The notes: generated by a model from the sequence alone, not told the origin. Shown: positions 1-9,571, counted from the stretch's first letter. The stretch is DNA of 64,000 nt from Martelella sp. AD-3 (GCF_001578105.1 NZ_CP014275.1:2914001-2978000); one strand, 5' to 3'. Numbers and translations: made by a program.

Positions 1-519
1 TCAAGCGGCTTCGTCCTTCGTGGCGTAGGCGTTGAGCACGCGGGCAAGCTGGCTTGCCGGTGCAGAAGCAATCGTCGCGATACGCGTCGCCGGGGTCTGG
101 ATCATACCAACCAGCTTCGCACGCAGCTCGTCCAGCGAAGGCATCGTCGCAAGCGACTTGACGCCCTCGGCATCGAGCACGGTTGCCCCCATGGCGCCGC
201 CGATGACAACGAGCTTGTCGTTGGTCTTGGCGAAATCCATGCAGACCTTCGGAGCCGTCACCGGGTCATCGCAATAAGCGATGAGCGTCTGACCCGTGAA
301 CAGGTCAGCCATTCCCTCGGACTCCGTACCCTGAAGGGCAATCCTGGCCAGGCGGTTCTTCGCGACTTTGACAGTGCCGCCCGCTTGACGCATCTTCGAA
401 CGAAAATCGTTCATCTGCGCGACGGTGACACCGGCATAGTGGGCCACGACAACCGAACCGGAAGCCTTGAAGACTTCGTTCAGTTCCGTGACGAATTCGC
501 GTTTTTCCGCTCTTTCCAC
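1..519 (-). CDS. rplJ: 50S ribosomal protein L10
   Basis: L10 (172 aa) anchors the L7/L12 stalk on the large ribosomal subunit and recruits translation factors. The N-terminal stretch with [16 protein letters not shown] and [10 protein letters not shown] matches the L10 core that binds 23S rRNA, and the alanine-rich C-terminus is the L12-binding helix; the length is normal for the family. The start is GTG at 519, supported by GGAG seven bases upstream and by homology of the first residues (MERAEKREF). The gene follows rplA in the same direction after a 340-bp leader that probably carries L10 autoregulation. rplL and rpoBC would be expected beyond the window edge. Identification is secure. Confidence 0.97.
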   Translation of the reverse strand: MERAEKREFVTELNEVFKASGSVVVAHYAGVTVAQMNDFRSKMRQAGGTVKVAKNRLARIALQGTESEGMADLFTGQTLIAYCDDPVTAPKVCMDFAKTNDKLVVIGGAMGATVLDAEGVKSLATMPSLDELRAKLVGMIQTPATRIATIASAPASQLARVLNAYATKDEAA

Positions 520-861
520 TGCCTATCTCCAGTTGACAGGACCATTGACGGACCTGTCGGTTGCCTTTGCCGCAAGGGACTTGATTTGACCCAAGATCCC
601 AAGCGACGCTCGAGGATCCTGCCCCCTTCGGCGCGCGATTTCTCAAGCGCCTAGGCACACCAGGTTCGAACCGAACTCAACCGCGGTAGGCTTGACCGCC
701 AGCGGCAAAATTGGGTCTCACCCGTCTCATGCAGGCATTGAATTAAGGTTGCCCACCTGCAATCTCGGACAGGAAACCGGGATTTTCGTCCCGGCTGTTT
801 TCCGGGCCCTGGAGCCCGGAAACTTTTCACCGGAAGGCAATCGCTTCCGGAAACTCAAAAC
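520..861 (-). promoter_or_regulatory. rplJ leader region (candidate L10 leader)
   Basis: There is no gene in these 342 bases between rplA and rplJ. Three consecutive stem-loops sit just after rplA: arms CCGGGA/TCCCGG at 777-794, TCCGGGC/GCCCGGA at 801-820 and CCGGAAG/CTTCCGG at 830-850. Close to the rplJ start, GACAGG at 535-540 pairs with CCTGTC at 553-558. In many bacteria the L10-(L12)4 complex binds its own mRNA leader here and represses translation. The position and foldedness fit that role, but I did not match the L10-leader consensus base by base, so the assignment is inferred. A separate promoter for rplJL-rpoBC could also lie here. Confidence 0.5.
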
Positions 862-1557
862 TTAAGCGTTGACCGACGAGAAGTCGATCTTGACGCCCGG
901 GCCCATCGTCGACGACAGCGCGACGCGCTTGACGTAGTTGCCCTTGGCGCCGGCCGGCTTTGCCTTGACCACGGCATCGGCGAAGGCGCGGATGTTTTCT
1001 TCCAGCGCGCTCGCATCAAACGAGGCCTTGCCGACGCCGGCATGCACGATGCCGGCCTTTTCGACGCGAAACTCGACAGCGCCGCCCTTGGAGGCTTCGA
1101 TGGCCGCCTTGACGTCCATCGTCACGGTGCCAACCTTCGGGTTCGGCATCATGCCGCGGGGGCCGAGCACCTTACCGAGACGGCCGACGAGCGGCATCAT
1201 ATCCGGGGTCGCGATGCAGCGGTCGAAATCGATATTGCCGGCCTGGACCTGCTCGACGAGATCTTCCGCGCCGACAATGTCCGCACCGGCTTCCCTGGCT
1301 TCATCAGCCTTCGGACCGCGGGCGAACACGGCAACGCGAACGCTCTTGCCCGTGCCGTTCGGCAGATTGACAACGCCGCGAACCATCTGGTCGGCGTGAC
1401 GCGGGTCAACGCCGAGGTTCATCGCGATTTCGATGGACTCATCGAACTTGGCGACAGCCCGTTCCTTGACAAGCTGGACCGCTTCGGCAAGCGGGTAGAG
1501 CTTGTTGACGTCGATGCCCTCGCGGGTCTTCTGAATACGCTTTGCAATCTTCGTCAT
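862..1557 (-). CDS. rplA: 50S ribosomal protein L1
   Basis: L1 (231 aa) forms the mobile stalk at the E site of the 50S subunit and in many bacteria also represses its own L11-L1 message. Diagnostic segments are [28 protein letters not shown], the [15 protein letters not shown] signature and GTVTMDV. ATG at 1557 gives MTKIAKR, the expected family N-terminus. A TTG at 1566 overlapping the rplK stop has the better-placed GGAAG, so the longer form cannot be fully excluded. The gene lies 5 bases after rplK in the same operon. Confidence 0.96.
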   Translation of the reverse strand: MTKIAKRIQKTREGIDVNKLYPLAEAVQLVKERAVAKFDESIEIAMNLGVDPRHADQMVRGVVNLPNGTGKSVRVAVFARGPKADEAREAGADIVGAEDLVEQVQAGNIDFDRCIATPDMMPLVGRLGKVLGPRGMMPNPKVGTVTMDVKAAIEASKGGAVEFRVEKAGIVHAGVGKASFDASALEENIRAFADAVVKAKPAGAKGNYVKRVALSSTMGPGVKIDFSSVNA

Positions 1558-1562
1558 GGCAA

Positions 1563-1991
1563 TCAACCCGTCACTTCCAGGCCCATGGCGCGGGCGGAAC
1601 CCTCGACCATGCGCATTGCGCCTTCGATATCGGCGGCGTTCAGGTCGCTCATCTTGGCTTCCGCGATCTTGCGGACCTGCTCGGAGGAGATCGAACCGGC
1701 GCTCGCCTTGCCCGGGGTATTGGAACCCGACTTGATCTTCGCTTCCCGCTTCAGGAAGTAGGAGACCGGGGGCTGCTTCATGACGAAGGTAAAGGACTTG
1801 TCCTGGTAATAGGTGATGATTACCGGGATGGGCATGCCCTTTTCCATTTCCTGCGAGGCGGCATTGAACGCCTTGCAGAATTCCATGATATTGATGCCGC
1901 GCTGACCAAGCGCCGGACCGATCGGCGGGGACGGGTTTGCCGAACCTGCCGGGACCTGCAACTTGAGCTGGCCTGCAACTTTCTTAGCCAT
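1563..1991 (-). CDS. rplK: 50S ribosomal protein L11
   Basis: L11 (142 aa) binds the GTPase-associated centre of 23S rRNA. The start [16 protein letters not shown], the segment [20 protein letters not shown] and the C-terminal RNA-binding helix region ([10 protein letters not shown]) are unmistakable, and the length is standard. ATG at 1991 has AAAGG seven bases upstream. It is cotranscribed with rplA, which begins just after its stop codon. Confidence 0.98.
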   Translation of the reverse strand: MAKKVAGQLKLQVPAGSANPSPPIGPALGQRGINIMEFCKAFNAASQEMEKGMPIPVIITYYQDKSFTFVMKQPPVSYFLKREAKIKSGSNTPGKASAGSISSEQVRKIAEAKMSDLNAADIEGAMRMVEGSARAMGLEVTG

Positions 1992-2114
1992 TACTCTGCC
2001 TTTCTCATCTCGGACCGGCGGGCCGGCCCATCATGCCGGCACCTGCCGGCGGCTGCGGTTGCGTGGTGCGGGATTGATGGACACCGGCTAAGCGCCCTGC
2101 CCTTCCACGCGAAA

Positions 2115-2130
2115 TTGCCCCGAGGGGCAA
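2115..2130 (-). promoter_or_regulatory. small hairpin between nusG and rplK
   Basis: TTGCCCC at 2115-2121 and GGGGCAA at 2124-2130 form a short stem directly downstream of nusG, read towards rplK. No strong U-run follows. It may act as a weak attenuator or mRNA-stabilising structure in the 143-bp nusG-rplK spacer, where an rplK promoter would also be expected. The function is inferred. Confidence 0.3.
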
Positions 2131-2134
2131 AAGC

Positions 2135-2665
2135 TCAAACTTTTTCGACCTGGGCGTATTCCAGCTCGACCGGCGTTGCGCGGCCGAAGATCGAAACCTC
2201 GACCTTCAGGCGGGCGCGTTCCTCGTCGACATCCTGGACGACGCCGTTGAACGAGGCGAACGGACCATCGGAAACGCGGACATTCTCGCCGATCTCGAAG
2301 GATACGGTCGCCTTCGGGCGCTCGACGCCCTCCTGGACCTGACCGAGAATGTGCTCGGCCTCGGAGTCCGGGATCGGAACGGGCTTCTGGTCGCTGCCGA
2401 GAAAACCGGTTACCCGCGGCGTGTTCTTGATCAGGTGGAAGACCTCGTCATTGAGGTCCGCCCGCACCAGAACATAGCCGGGAAAGAACTTGCGTTCCGA
2501 ATCGACCTTGCGGCCGCGACGGACTTCAACGACCTTTTCGGTCGGAACGAGGATACGATCGAAGAAATGATCGAGGCCCTTCTGCTTGGCCTTCTCCTCG
2601 ATTGCCTCCGCCACCTTCTTCTCGAAGTTGGAATAGGCATGAACAATATACCAGCGCATCGCCAT
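2135..2665 (-). CDS. nusG: transcription termination/antitermination protein NusG
   Basis: NusG (176 aa) binds RNA polymerase and couples transcription to translation and Rho. MRWYIVHAYSNFEKKVAEAI is the classic NGN-domain start; RKFFPGYVLV and VTGFLGS follow. The C-terminal KOW domain shows GENVRVSDGPFASFNGVV. ATG at 2665 has GGGGAGA six to seven bases upstream; a second ATG at 2659 is internal. It is 22 bases after secE, the usual arrangement. Confidence 0.98.
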   Translation of the reverse strand: MAMRWYIVHAYSNFEKKVAEAIEEKAKQKGLDHFFDRILVPTEKVVEVRRGRKVDSERKFFPGYVLVRADLNDEVFHLIKNTPRVTGFLGSDQKPVPIPDSEAEHILGQVQEGVERPKATVSFEIGENVRVSDGPFASFNGVVQDVDEERARLKVEVSIFGRATPVELEYAQVEKV

Positions 2666-2687
2666 AGTGCTTCTCCCCTTTTCCCGA

Positions 2688-2888
2688 TCAGGCGCCGAGA
2701 TTGAGGACGAAATTCATCGCCAGGCTCATCAGTTGATCAGCCGCGAAGAAGAAGAACGCTGCCACGACAACCATCACCATGACCATGAGAGTCGAGATCA
2801 CAGTTTCGCGCCGGGAAGGCCAAACGACTTTGGCCGTCTCAGCGCGCACTTGCTGCAGAAACGTGAATGGATTGGTTTTCGATGCCAT
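2688..2888 (-). CDS. secE: preprotein translocase subunit SecE
   Basis: SecE (66 aa) is the small essential clamp subunit of the SecYEG channel. The short single-TM form is seen: an amphipathic N-terminal helix with the conserved FLQQVRAETAKVVWPSRRET, then one hydrophobic segment (about residues 33-58) crossing the inner membrane. The length matches alphaproteobacterial SecE. It lies between tRNA-Trp and nusG on the same strand, the classical context. Confidence 0.97.
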   Translation of the reverse strand: MASKTNPFTFLQQVRAETAKVVWPSRRETVISTLMVMVMVVVAAFFFFAADQLMSLAMNFVLNLGA

Positions 2889-3059
2889 AAACTGCCCACA
2901 CCTTTACGGCACGTAAAGCGGAAGTAACCAGCTCCACGCACCGCGAGTCTGTTTTGCATTACATATCATCGTTTTTCGCTCAGACAAGAGAAAAACGAAA
3001 TTTTTCTTGTATCACGTTCACGCGAGCCGCCGAGCCGTGCGCCGGCAGAACCGTCAAAC

Positions 3060-3135
<76 letters not shown>

Positions 3136-3290
3136 TCATCAAACCGGGCCGCTTGCGTAATCGCGCCGCCCCATCTGATCTGGCGCCCCATTTACGAGGC
3201 TGAGGCGCGCTTGGCAAGAGTGTTTTTCAAGAAAGCCTGGAAGCAAAGATGCAATGCTCCGTGTCCGGTTCAATTCATAAGGCCTATCTG

Positions 3291-3437
3291 CTCCGCCATC
3301 CCGGCCTTGCGCCGGGTTCCAGGGCCAGACGGATGGCATAGCCACAGTGAACGCGCAGGCCGGACCGGCCAAATACGCACGGACCGACCACTGCCCCGCG
3401 CCGCCCTGGGCGCCGGCGCAAGCCCGGCATGACGGAG
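3291..3437. repeat. inverted-repeat intergenic element with 26-bp arms
   Basis: The arms are 3291-3316 (begins CTCCGCCATCCCGGCC) and 3412-3437 (reverse complement begins CTCCGTCATGCCGGGC). They match at 22 of 26 positions and bracket 95 bases. The element fills most of the 326-bp gap between tRNA-Trp and the flavoenzyme gene; I see no gene in the gap. Similar inverted palindromes ending in CGTCATGCCGGG are common in rhizobial intergenic DNA. It may be a decayed non-autonomous mobile element. Confidence 0.55.
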
Positions 3438-3461
3438 GACTGAAATGGACATCCGTCCGAC

Positions 3462-5975
3462 TCACGCCCTGAGCGCCTCGTTCTCCGGATCGAACGGGCT
3501 CTCCTCCACAACGGCGGCATCGAACAACGCCCCGAGGATGCGGATCTTCAGCTTCGTGCCCGGCGCGGCACAATCCGGATTCAGCATCGCCAGCGCGATC
3601 GACTTGCCGATCCTCCAGCCGAAGCCGCCCTGGGTCGCGCGGCCGGCCAGATTGCCGTCGAGATCATAGATCGCCTCGGAGCCGCGGGCATCGCAATCGG
3701 TGACGCCTTCAACGATGAGGGTCGCGAAAACGGCGGAAAGCCCCTCCTCCTTCTTCGACAGCAGCGCCTCCTTGCCGATGAAATTCTTCTGCGGCTTGAT
3801 GAAGCGGTCGAGGCCCGATTCGTAGGCCGTGTATTCGATGGTCATCTCCCGCTGCATGGCGCGGTAGGATTTTTCGAGCGCCATCGCCCCCATCGCCCGG
3901 ATACCGAAGGGCCTGATATCGAATTCGGCCCCGGCTTCCATCAGCTTGTCAAAGATATAGGTCTGCATCGCGATCGGGTGGTGCAGCTCCCAGCCGAGTT
4001 CGCCGACGAAGTTGACCCTGAGCGCATAGCAGCCTGCAGCGCCGATCGAGATCGGCTGGCCCGTCAACCAGGGGAAATCGGCGTTTTCGAGCGATGTGCG
4101 CGTCAATTTCTTCAGAAGATCGCGCGACTTCGGCCCAGCAACCACGAGCACGCCCATTTCCATGGTCAGCGGCCGGAGCGTCACCGAGCCATCGCTCGGC
4201 GCGAGCTTCATCAGCAGATCGTGGTCATGGCTTTCAAGCCCCGCGCCGGAGACAAGATAGAAGCGGTCGGGCGCCCATTCGTAAAGCGTGAACTCCGCCC
4301 TCACCCCGCCTTCCTGGCCCAGGAGGTGGCAGAGCGCGATCCGGCCGCGCTTTTTCGGGATCGCGTTGGCAAAGATGCTGTCGAGAAAGTCGCGCGCGCC
4401 GACGCCCGAGACTTCCATCTTGGCGAACGGCGTCATGTCGAGCACGCCGACCTTCTCGTGGACGTGTTTCACCTCGTTGCCGACATGCTCGAAATAGTTG
4501 GAGCGGCGGAACGACCATTTTTCCACGATCCGGCCATCCTCCAGCGGCGGGGCATGGTTGTGGCTGGTGATGACATCGGCTCCGACGCCGAGTTCGCTCT
4601 CGTCCAGCGCATAGCCTTCGGGCGCATACCAGTTGGCCCGCTCCCAGCCATAGACCGAGCCAAACACGCCGCCGAGCGCCTTCAGCCGCTCGTAGACCGG
4701 CGAAGTCTTCAGCGGCCGGGCGGCCCCGCGCTCCTCGTCCGGATAGTGCATGGTGAAGACATTGGCATAGGCCTCCTCGTTCTTGGCGATGAGGTAGCCC
4801 TCGGTCGCGTAGGGCCCGAAGCGGCGCGGATCGACGCCGGCAAGGTCCACGGTCGGCTCGCCGTTGACGATCCATTCGGCCAATTGCCAGCCGGCGCCGC
4901 CGGCAGCGGTAATGCCGAAGGAATGCCCCTCGTTCAGCCAGAAATTCCTCAGCCCCGGCGCAGGCCCGACAATCGGGTTGCCGTCGGGCGTATAGGCGAT
5001 CGCGCCGTTATAGACCTTCTTGATGCCGACTTCCGCAAAGGCCGGAACGCGGGCCATCGCGGTTTCGATATGCGGCATCAGCCGGTCGAGCTCCTCCTGG
5101 AACAGCTCGTATTCGCTGTCGTCGGAAGGCCCGTCGACATAACAGACCGGCGCGCCGACCTCGTACGGCCCGAGGATCAGGCCGCCAGCCTCCTCGCGCA
5201 TATACCAGGCGCTGTCGGATTCACGCAGCACGCCCATCTCGGGCAGGCCCTGCCTTTTTCGCTCCAGAATCGCGGGATGCGGCTCGGTGACGATATATTG
5301 GTGCTCGACCGGAATAACCGGCACGTTGAGGCCGACCATGGCGCCGGTCCGCCGCGCGAAATTGCCGGTGCAGGAAATCACATGATCGGCGGTAAACGCC
5401 TCTTTATCGGTTTCCACATGCCAAGTGCCGTCAAGGTTCTGGCGGATCTCGGTCACCGTGGTGTTGCGCATGATCCGGCCGCCCTTGTCGCGCGCGCCCT
5501 TGGCCAGCGCCTGGGTCAGGTCGGCGGGCTGGATATAGCCGTCCCCGGGATGCTGGATCGCGCCCAGTATACCGTCCGTCTCGCACAGCGGCCAGACCTC
5601 CTTCACCTGTTCCGGCGTCAGGAACCTGAAATCAACGCCGATGGTCTCGGCAATGCCGGAATAATAGAGATACTCGTCCATCCGGTCCTGTGTCATGGCA
5701 AGGCGGATATTGGAGACCTTGGAGAACCCCACATTGAGGCCGGTCTCTTCCTCCAGCGCCGAATAGAGATTGACCGAATATTTGTGCAGCTGGCCGACGG
5801 AATAGCTCATGTTGAACAGTGGCAGAAGGCCCGCGGCATGCCAGGTCGAGCCGGAGGTCAGTTCCTTGCGCTCGATCAGGACCGCATCGTCCCAGCCCTT
5901 CTTCGCCAGATGATAAAGCGTCGACACGCCGACGACGCCGCCGCCGATCACCAGAGCCCTCGTCTTCGTCGTCAT
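3462..5975 (-). CDS. FAD-dependent oxidoreductase fused to GcvT-type folate domain (dimethylglycine/sarcosine dehydrogenase-like)
   Basis: This 837-aa protein has the domain order of dimethylglycine and sarcosine dehydrogenases. An N-terminal DAO-type flavin domain starts with VIGGGVVGVSTLYHLAKKG. The motif STWHAAG carries the His that bonds FAD covalently in mammalian dimethylglycine dehydrogenase. A central FAO_M-like linker follows, then a GCV_T domain and a C-terminal GCV_T_C barrel (from about residue 430), which in homologues bind tetrahydrofolate and capture the released one-carbon unit. The likely reaction is oxidative demethylation of an N-methylated amino acid in the cytoplasm; the true substrate cannot be read from sequence. 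No sox, glyA or fdh genes adjoin it. The start is ATG at 5975. Other members of this GcvT-fused family act on other methylamines or sulfonium compounds. Confidence 0.85.
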   Translation of the reverse strand: MTTKTRALVIGGGVVGVSTLYHLAKKGWDDAVLIERKELTSGSTWHAAGLLPLFNMSYSVGQLHKYSVNLYSALEEETGLNVGFSKVSNIRLAMTQDRMDEYLYYSGIAETIGVDFRFLTPEQVKEVWPLCETDGILGAIQHPGDGYIQPADLTQALAKGARDKGGRIMRNTTVTEIRQNLDGTWHVETDKEAFTADHVISCTGNFARRTGAMVGLNVPVIPVEHQYIVTEPHPAILERKRQGLPEMGVLRESDSAWYMREEAGGLILGPYEVGAPVCYVDGPSDDSEYELFQEELDRLMPHIETAMARVPAFAEVGIKKVYNGAIAYTPDGNPIVGPAPGLRNFWLNEGHSFGITAAGGAGWQLAEWIVNGEPTVDLAGVDPRRFGPYATEGYLIAKNEEAYANVFTMHYPDEERGAARPLKTSPVYERLKALGGVFGSVYGWERANWYAPEGYALDESELGVGADVITSHNHAPPLEDGRIVEKWSFRRSNYFEHVGNEVKHVHEKVGVLDMTPFAKMEVSGVGARDFLDSIFANAIPKKRGRIALCHLLGQEGGVRAEFTLYEWAPDRFYLVSGAGLESHDHDLLMKLAPSDGSVTLRPLTMEMGVLVVAGPKSRDLLKKLTRTSLENADFPWLTGQPISIGAAGCYALRVNFVGELGWELHHPIAMQTYIFDKLMEAGAEFDIRPFGIRAMGAMALEKSYRAMQREMTIEYTAYESGLDRFIKPQKNFIGKEALLSKKEEGLSAVFATLIVEGVTDCDARGSEAIYDLDGNLAGRATQGGFGWRIGKSIALAMLNPDCAAPGTKLKIRILGALFDAAVVEESPFDPENEALRA

Positions 5976-6110
5976 CCGTTCCGCCTCTTGTCACCGTGAT
6001 TGGCCGCCCGCCCGCCGGGCTCCGTATCAGACGACTATGCAACGCTCGCCGCACCGGAAACAGCCCGTTTGCGACATGCAGTCCTGCGGGCGCGACGCGG
6101 CTTGATTTGC

Positions 6111-6217
6111 CTAGCGCATCGGCCCGAAAATCGGAATCGATTTCCGGAAAGCACGATGCGTAGATAAAATAGGTTAGAGCGTCCTTTGTGCGCCCGAATG
6201 GACGCATGGCGCTCTAG
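6111..6217. repeat. CTAG-bounded palindromic element, copy R1 (107 bp)
   Basis: This RIME-like element runs from CTAG at 6111-6114 to CTAG at 6214-6217. It contains an A+T-richer hairpin near 6125-6150, degraded relative to the perfect copy at 52.6 kb, and a second hairpin with arms GTGCGCCC/GGACGCAT around GAAT near 6187-6206. The right CTAG provides the TAG stop codon of the adjacent MscS-family gene. Other copies lie at 11267, 34203, 37562 and 52560. Confidence 0.85.
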
Positions 6218-8793
6218 CGCTCGCCGCCGTCATCATTGCCGGCGTCGGGATGGTCGAACATCGGCCGGGCCTCGTGCGCCGGCGCGACGGGTTCCGCCGG
6301 AGCGTTCTTCCGCGTGTGCTTGCGGATTGCATCCGCCAGCTCGTCGCGGCGCTCCTTCTGCGGGATGATATGCAGGTCGCGCTGCGGATAGGGAATGGTG
6401 ATGCCTTCCTCCTTGAAGCGCTCGAAGATCGCCACGCGGATGTCGTTACGCACGGAAATGCCGTTGAACACGTCGGCGAGATAGACGCGGACCTCGAAAT
6501 CGAGCGTCGATTCGCCGAACCCCATGAAGATCACCATCGGCTCCGGATTCTGCAGTACCAGCGGATGCGAGGTGCCAATGTCCATCAGGATATCCATCAC
6601 CTTTCGCGGATCGCTGTCATAGGAGACGCCGACGGCGACCTCGGAGCGGCCCATCTGGTTGTGGTGCATCCAGTTGCCGACGGAGGCGTTGATCAGTTCG
6701 GAATTCGGCACGATGATTGACTGGCGCTGGAAGGTCTCGATCTCGGTCGCGCGCACGGAAATGCGCTTGACGAAACCCTCCGTGGTCCCGGACACGATCC
6801 AGTCGCCGACCTTGAACGGCCGCTCGGCCAGCAGGATCAGGCCGGAAACGAAGTTGGAGACGATCGTCTGCAGGCCGAAGCCGATGCCGATGGACAGGGC
6901 GGAGGCGACCAGCGCCAGGCTGGAGAGATTGACGCCTGCCGCCGAGATCGCCAGGAGGCTCGCCAACACGATGCCGAGATAGCTTATCCCGGTCTTGACG
7001 GAATTGCGGACGCCGGCATCGGCGCGCGAACGCAACAGGACATTGTTGTCGAACCAGCCCTGGAACCACCGCGTCGCGAGAAAGCCGCCGACGAACAGCA
7101 GGACCCCGACCAGAATGCCGCCAAGTGAAATGGTGATCGAGCCGATGGTGACGGAGGTCAGGTTGTTTGCGGCCCACAGCCGCATCTGCTCGTAGCGCAC
7201 GCCCCAGGACAGCAGCACCAGCGGAATGCCGATGAACAGCGTCAGCGCGTAGATGAACAGCCCGGCAAGCAGCGACAACTGGTCGGCGCGCACGGCCGAC
7301 AGCTGGAACCGTTCGACGAAGCGCTTTCCGAAACTGGTGCGGGCAATGCTGCCGGCCTGCGATACCGCCTGGCCGACGAGCATGCCGATATACATGGTGA
7401 TCAGCACGGCGCCGGTCAGCACCACCTGCTTGGCGGCGAAACGGGCAAGCGCCACGTAGCCGACCAGCGCGCAGAGCATGACGAACAGCCCGACCATGCG
7501 CGCGGAAAAGGCGATGGCAGAGGGAAACAGGAGAGCGATCGTGCGCGTGCGCTTCTTCTCCGCCTCGACCGGCGGCCGCGGGCGGATGAAGGATACGGCC
7601 ACGAGAATGGCGCCGATCAGGACGGAGGAAATCAGGCTGCGCAGCACATCGATCTGGACGCCGGCGTCCAGCGTCTCGTTCAGCACGCCGATCAGGATAT
7701 CACCCCAGTTGATCAGGGCCATTGCCGTGAAGGCCAGCATCAGGTTGCGCGAAGCGGCGTTGCCGATCGGCATCAGCCGCCATTGCGGCCGGCCCGGCGT
7801 CAGCACATTGCGCGACAGGAGGAACACGAAGAAGATGATCGCGCCCGACACATAGGCCTGAAGGACGAAGCGCTCGACATCGGGCAGGAAAATGCCCATG
7901 CCGACAAACAGGACATAGGACACGGTGAGAAAGGCGAAAAGCGCCAGGCAGGGGATCATCGTCGTCCAGAAGGCGGCCAGCAAGCGGATCACGTAGTCCG
8001 GCTCCTCCATCTGCAGGTCCAGCTTCGTGCGTTCGACAAACCGCGTGGAGAGCCGGTAGGCAAAGGCCGCGGCAAGGATCGAGAGCAGGTTGGCGATGAT
8101 GAACTGGATGCGTTTCGACTGCCAGATGAAACTCAGCCAGCCGCCATAAGACGCCCTGAAAGCGTCAAACTGCTGATGCCAGAGCGTCCCGAAATCGGTC
8201 GAGAAAAGCTCCTGCAGATCGGTATGCTTGAACAAGGCGCGGGCGAATTGCTCGCGCCGGATCTCGGATACCCTGTCGGAGGTTTCCTCGGCCGAGGATC
8301 CAAGCTTGCTCAGCCTGTCGGCGAGTGCGTTGAGCTCGGAACGCTCGGCAAGGAGCGTGTTGCGCTCCTGCGTCGTCACGTCCGGCTCCGGGCTTTCGCC
8401 CGGCCCGGGCGCGCTGCCAAGCTCCGCCAGTTGAGCGCGGACATCGCCAAGCCGGGCCTGAATGGCGCCGTCGGTCTTTGAAAGCTCGCTTTGAAGCTGG
8501 TCGACCTGAACCTGCAGCCTGGCCAGCGCATCGTCGCTGCCGCCCTCGCCGCCGACCGCCTCGGAAATCGAGGACAGCGCATCGCCATAGGAATCGAGCG
8601 CCGTCGCGGTCTCGGAAATGAACGGATCGCGTGTCGTCGCCACCGCATCGTTCGGCTGCTGCCCCGTGCCGGAAGCGGAAGGCGGGGCGGGCGTTGCCTG
8701 CTGGGCATGGACGGGGGCGCCGGACAGGACGCAAAGAAGCCCCGCCGCCAACACCGCAAGCCGGAAACCGCCCCTCGCCTTTTTCCGCCGCAT
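6214..8793 (-). CDS. MscS-family mechanosensitive channel with DUF3772 periplasmic domain
   Basis: This is a large (859 aa) channel of the MscK/MscS superfamily that relieves turgor on hypo-osmotic shock. A signal peptide (residues about 8-30, ending near VHAQQ) precedes a long coiled-coil periplasmic region (about 60-215) of the DUF3772 type. Around ten hydrophobic segments follow, then the MscS core with its pore helix (ASALSIGIGFGLQTIVSNF), the beta-domain motif KVGDWIVSGTTEGFVKRI and IIVPNSELINASVGNW. The C-terminal tail is polar. ATG at 8793 is chosen because it opens the signal peptide and has AGGG upstream; an in-frame TTG at 8844 would add 17 unlikely residues. The TAG stop lies inside the border CTAG of repeat R1. 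Confidence 0.9.
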   Translation of the reverse strand: MRRKKARGGFRLAVLAAGLLCVLSGAPVHAQQATPAPPSASGTGQQPNDAVATTRDPFISETATALDSYGDALSSISEAVGGEGGSDDALARLQVQVDQLQSELSKTDGAIQARLGDVRAQLAELGSAPGPGESPEPDVTTQERNTLLAERSELNALADRLSKLGSSAEETSDRVSEIRREQFARALFKHTDLQELFSTDFGTLWHQQFDAFRASYGGWLSFIWQSKRIQFIIANLLSILAAAFAYRLSTRFVERTKLDLQMEEPDYVIRLLAAFWTTMIPCLALFAFLTVSYVLFVGMGIFLPDVERFVLQAYVSGAIIFFVFLLSRNVLTPGRPQWRLMPIGNAASRNLMLAFTAMALINWGDILIGVLNETLDAGVQIDVLRSLISSVLIGAILVAVSFIRPRPPVEAEKKRTRTIALLFPSAIAFSARMVGLFVMLCALVGYVALARFAAKQVVLTGAVLITMYIGMLVGQAVSQAGSIARTSFGKRFVERFQLSAVRADQLSLLAGLFIYALTLFIGIPLVLLSWGVRYEQMRLWAANNLTSVTIGSITISLGGILVGVLLFVGGFLATRWFQGWFDNNVLLRSRADAGVRNSVKTGISYLGIVLASLLAISAAGVNLSSLALVASALSIGIGFGLQTIVSNFVSGLILLAERPFKVGDWIVSGTTEGFVKRISVRATEIETFQRQSIIVPNSELINASVGNWMHHNQMGRSEVAVGVSYDSDPRKVMDILMDIGTSHPLVLQNPEPMVIFMGFGESTLDFEVRVYLADVFNGISVRNDIRVAIFERFKEEGITIPYPQRDLHIIPQKERRDELADAIRKHTRKNAPAEPVAPAHEARPMFDHPDAGNDDGGER

Positions 8794-8871
8794 CGGATCC
8801 CTTTCTTTCTCCAGAAACTCACAGACGCGCCTTGAACCGCCCAAGCGCGTCGTTTTGATGACGGCGGAAGT

Positions 8872-9453
8872 CTATTTCTGCCCCCAGCCGGTGCTTTCCC
8901 CGCCCGAAAGATAGGCCAGTTCGGCGCGGGTCGAGCGCCGCTTCAGGATCGGATTGCGATGGGGAAAACGGCCGAACCGGGCAATCACCTCCCGGTGGCT
9001 TTCGGCATAGGACGAGAACTCCTCATTGCCGAGCGCGGCAAAGAGCGCTACCGAACGGTCCTGATCGGCAAGATTTTCGGAATGTTCGAACGGCATGAAG
9101 AAAAACGCCCGACGGCTTTCGGCGACCTTTTCGTGGGCGCCGCTGGCGATCGCCAGCTTCGCTTCCCGGAGCGCCAGCATGTCGGTGGCAAAGGCCATGG
9201 GCGTTGCGCGGTAGATGTTGCGCGGAAACTGGTCGAGCACGATCACGGCCGCAAGCTGGGCCTCGGGCGTTGCCCGCCAGGCTCCGTCGACATCGCGCGC
9301 CAGCGCCCGGTGGGTGGCAAAGAAACGGTAGAGGATGGCGTTGTCGAGAGCCGCCACATCGTCGGGCTGGAACCAGTCTTTCGGCGTCAGTTCGTCAAAC
9401 CAGAATGAAAGCACCTGATCGGGGCTGGCGACGGTCTCGATGAACTCACTCAT
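8872..9453 (-). CDS. DUF924 family protein
   Basis: This soluble 193-aa protein has the family signatures VLSFWFDELTPKDWF near the N-terminus, VIVLDQFPRNIYRATPMAFA in the middle and FFFMPFEHSENLADQD, all typical of DUF924, an all-helical fold of unknown biochemical role. ATG at 9453 gives MSEFIETV and the usual family length; longer in-frame extensions lack similarity. It is divergent from the PerM-family gene that starts at 9572. No function is assigned. Confidence 0.88.
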   Translation of the reverse strand: MSEFIETVASPDQVLSFWFDELTPKDWFQPDDVAALDNAILYRFFATHRALARDVDGAWRATPEAQLAAVIVLDQFPRNIYRATPMAFATDMLALREAKLAIASGAHEKVAESRRAFFFMPFEHSENLADQDRSVALFAALGNEEFSSYAESHREVIARFGRFPHRNPILKRRSTRAELAYLSGGESTGWGQK

Positions 9454-9571
9454 GATTTTCCTTCCCGCGCACAATCGCGTGTGGCAGCGCATGGGAGCGC
9501 TTGCGTATGACTGGCGGGAACGATACATTTTCAGCCACATCCGCTCAAGCTAGTCATTTTAAGAGACACGA

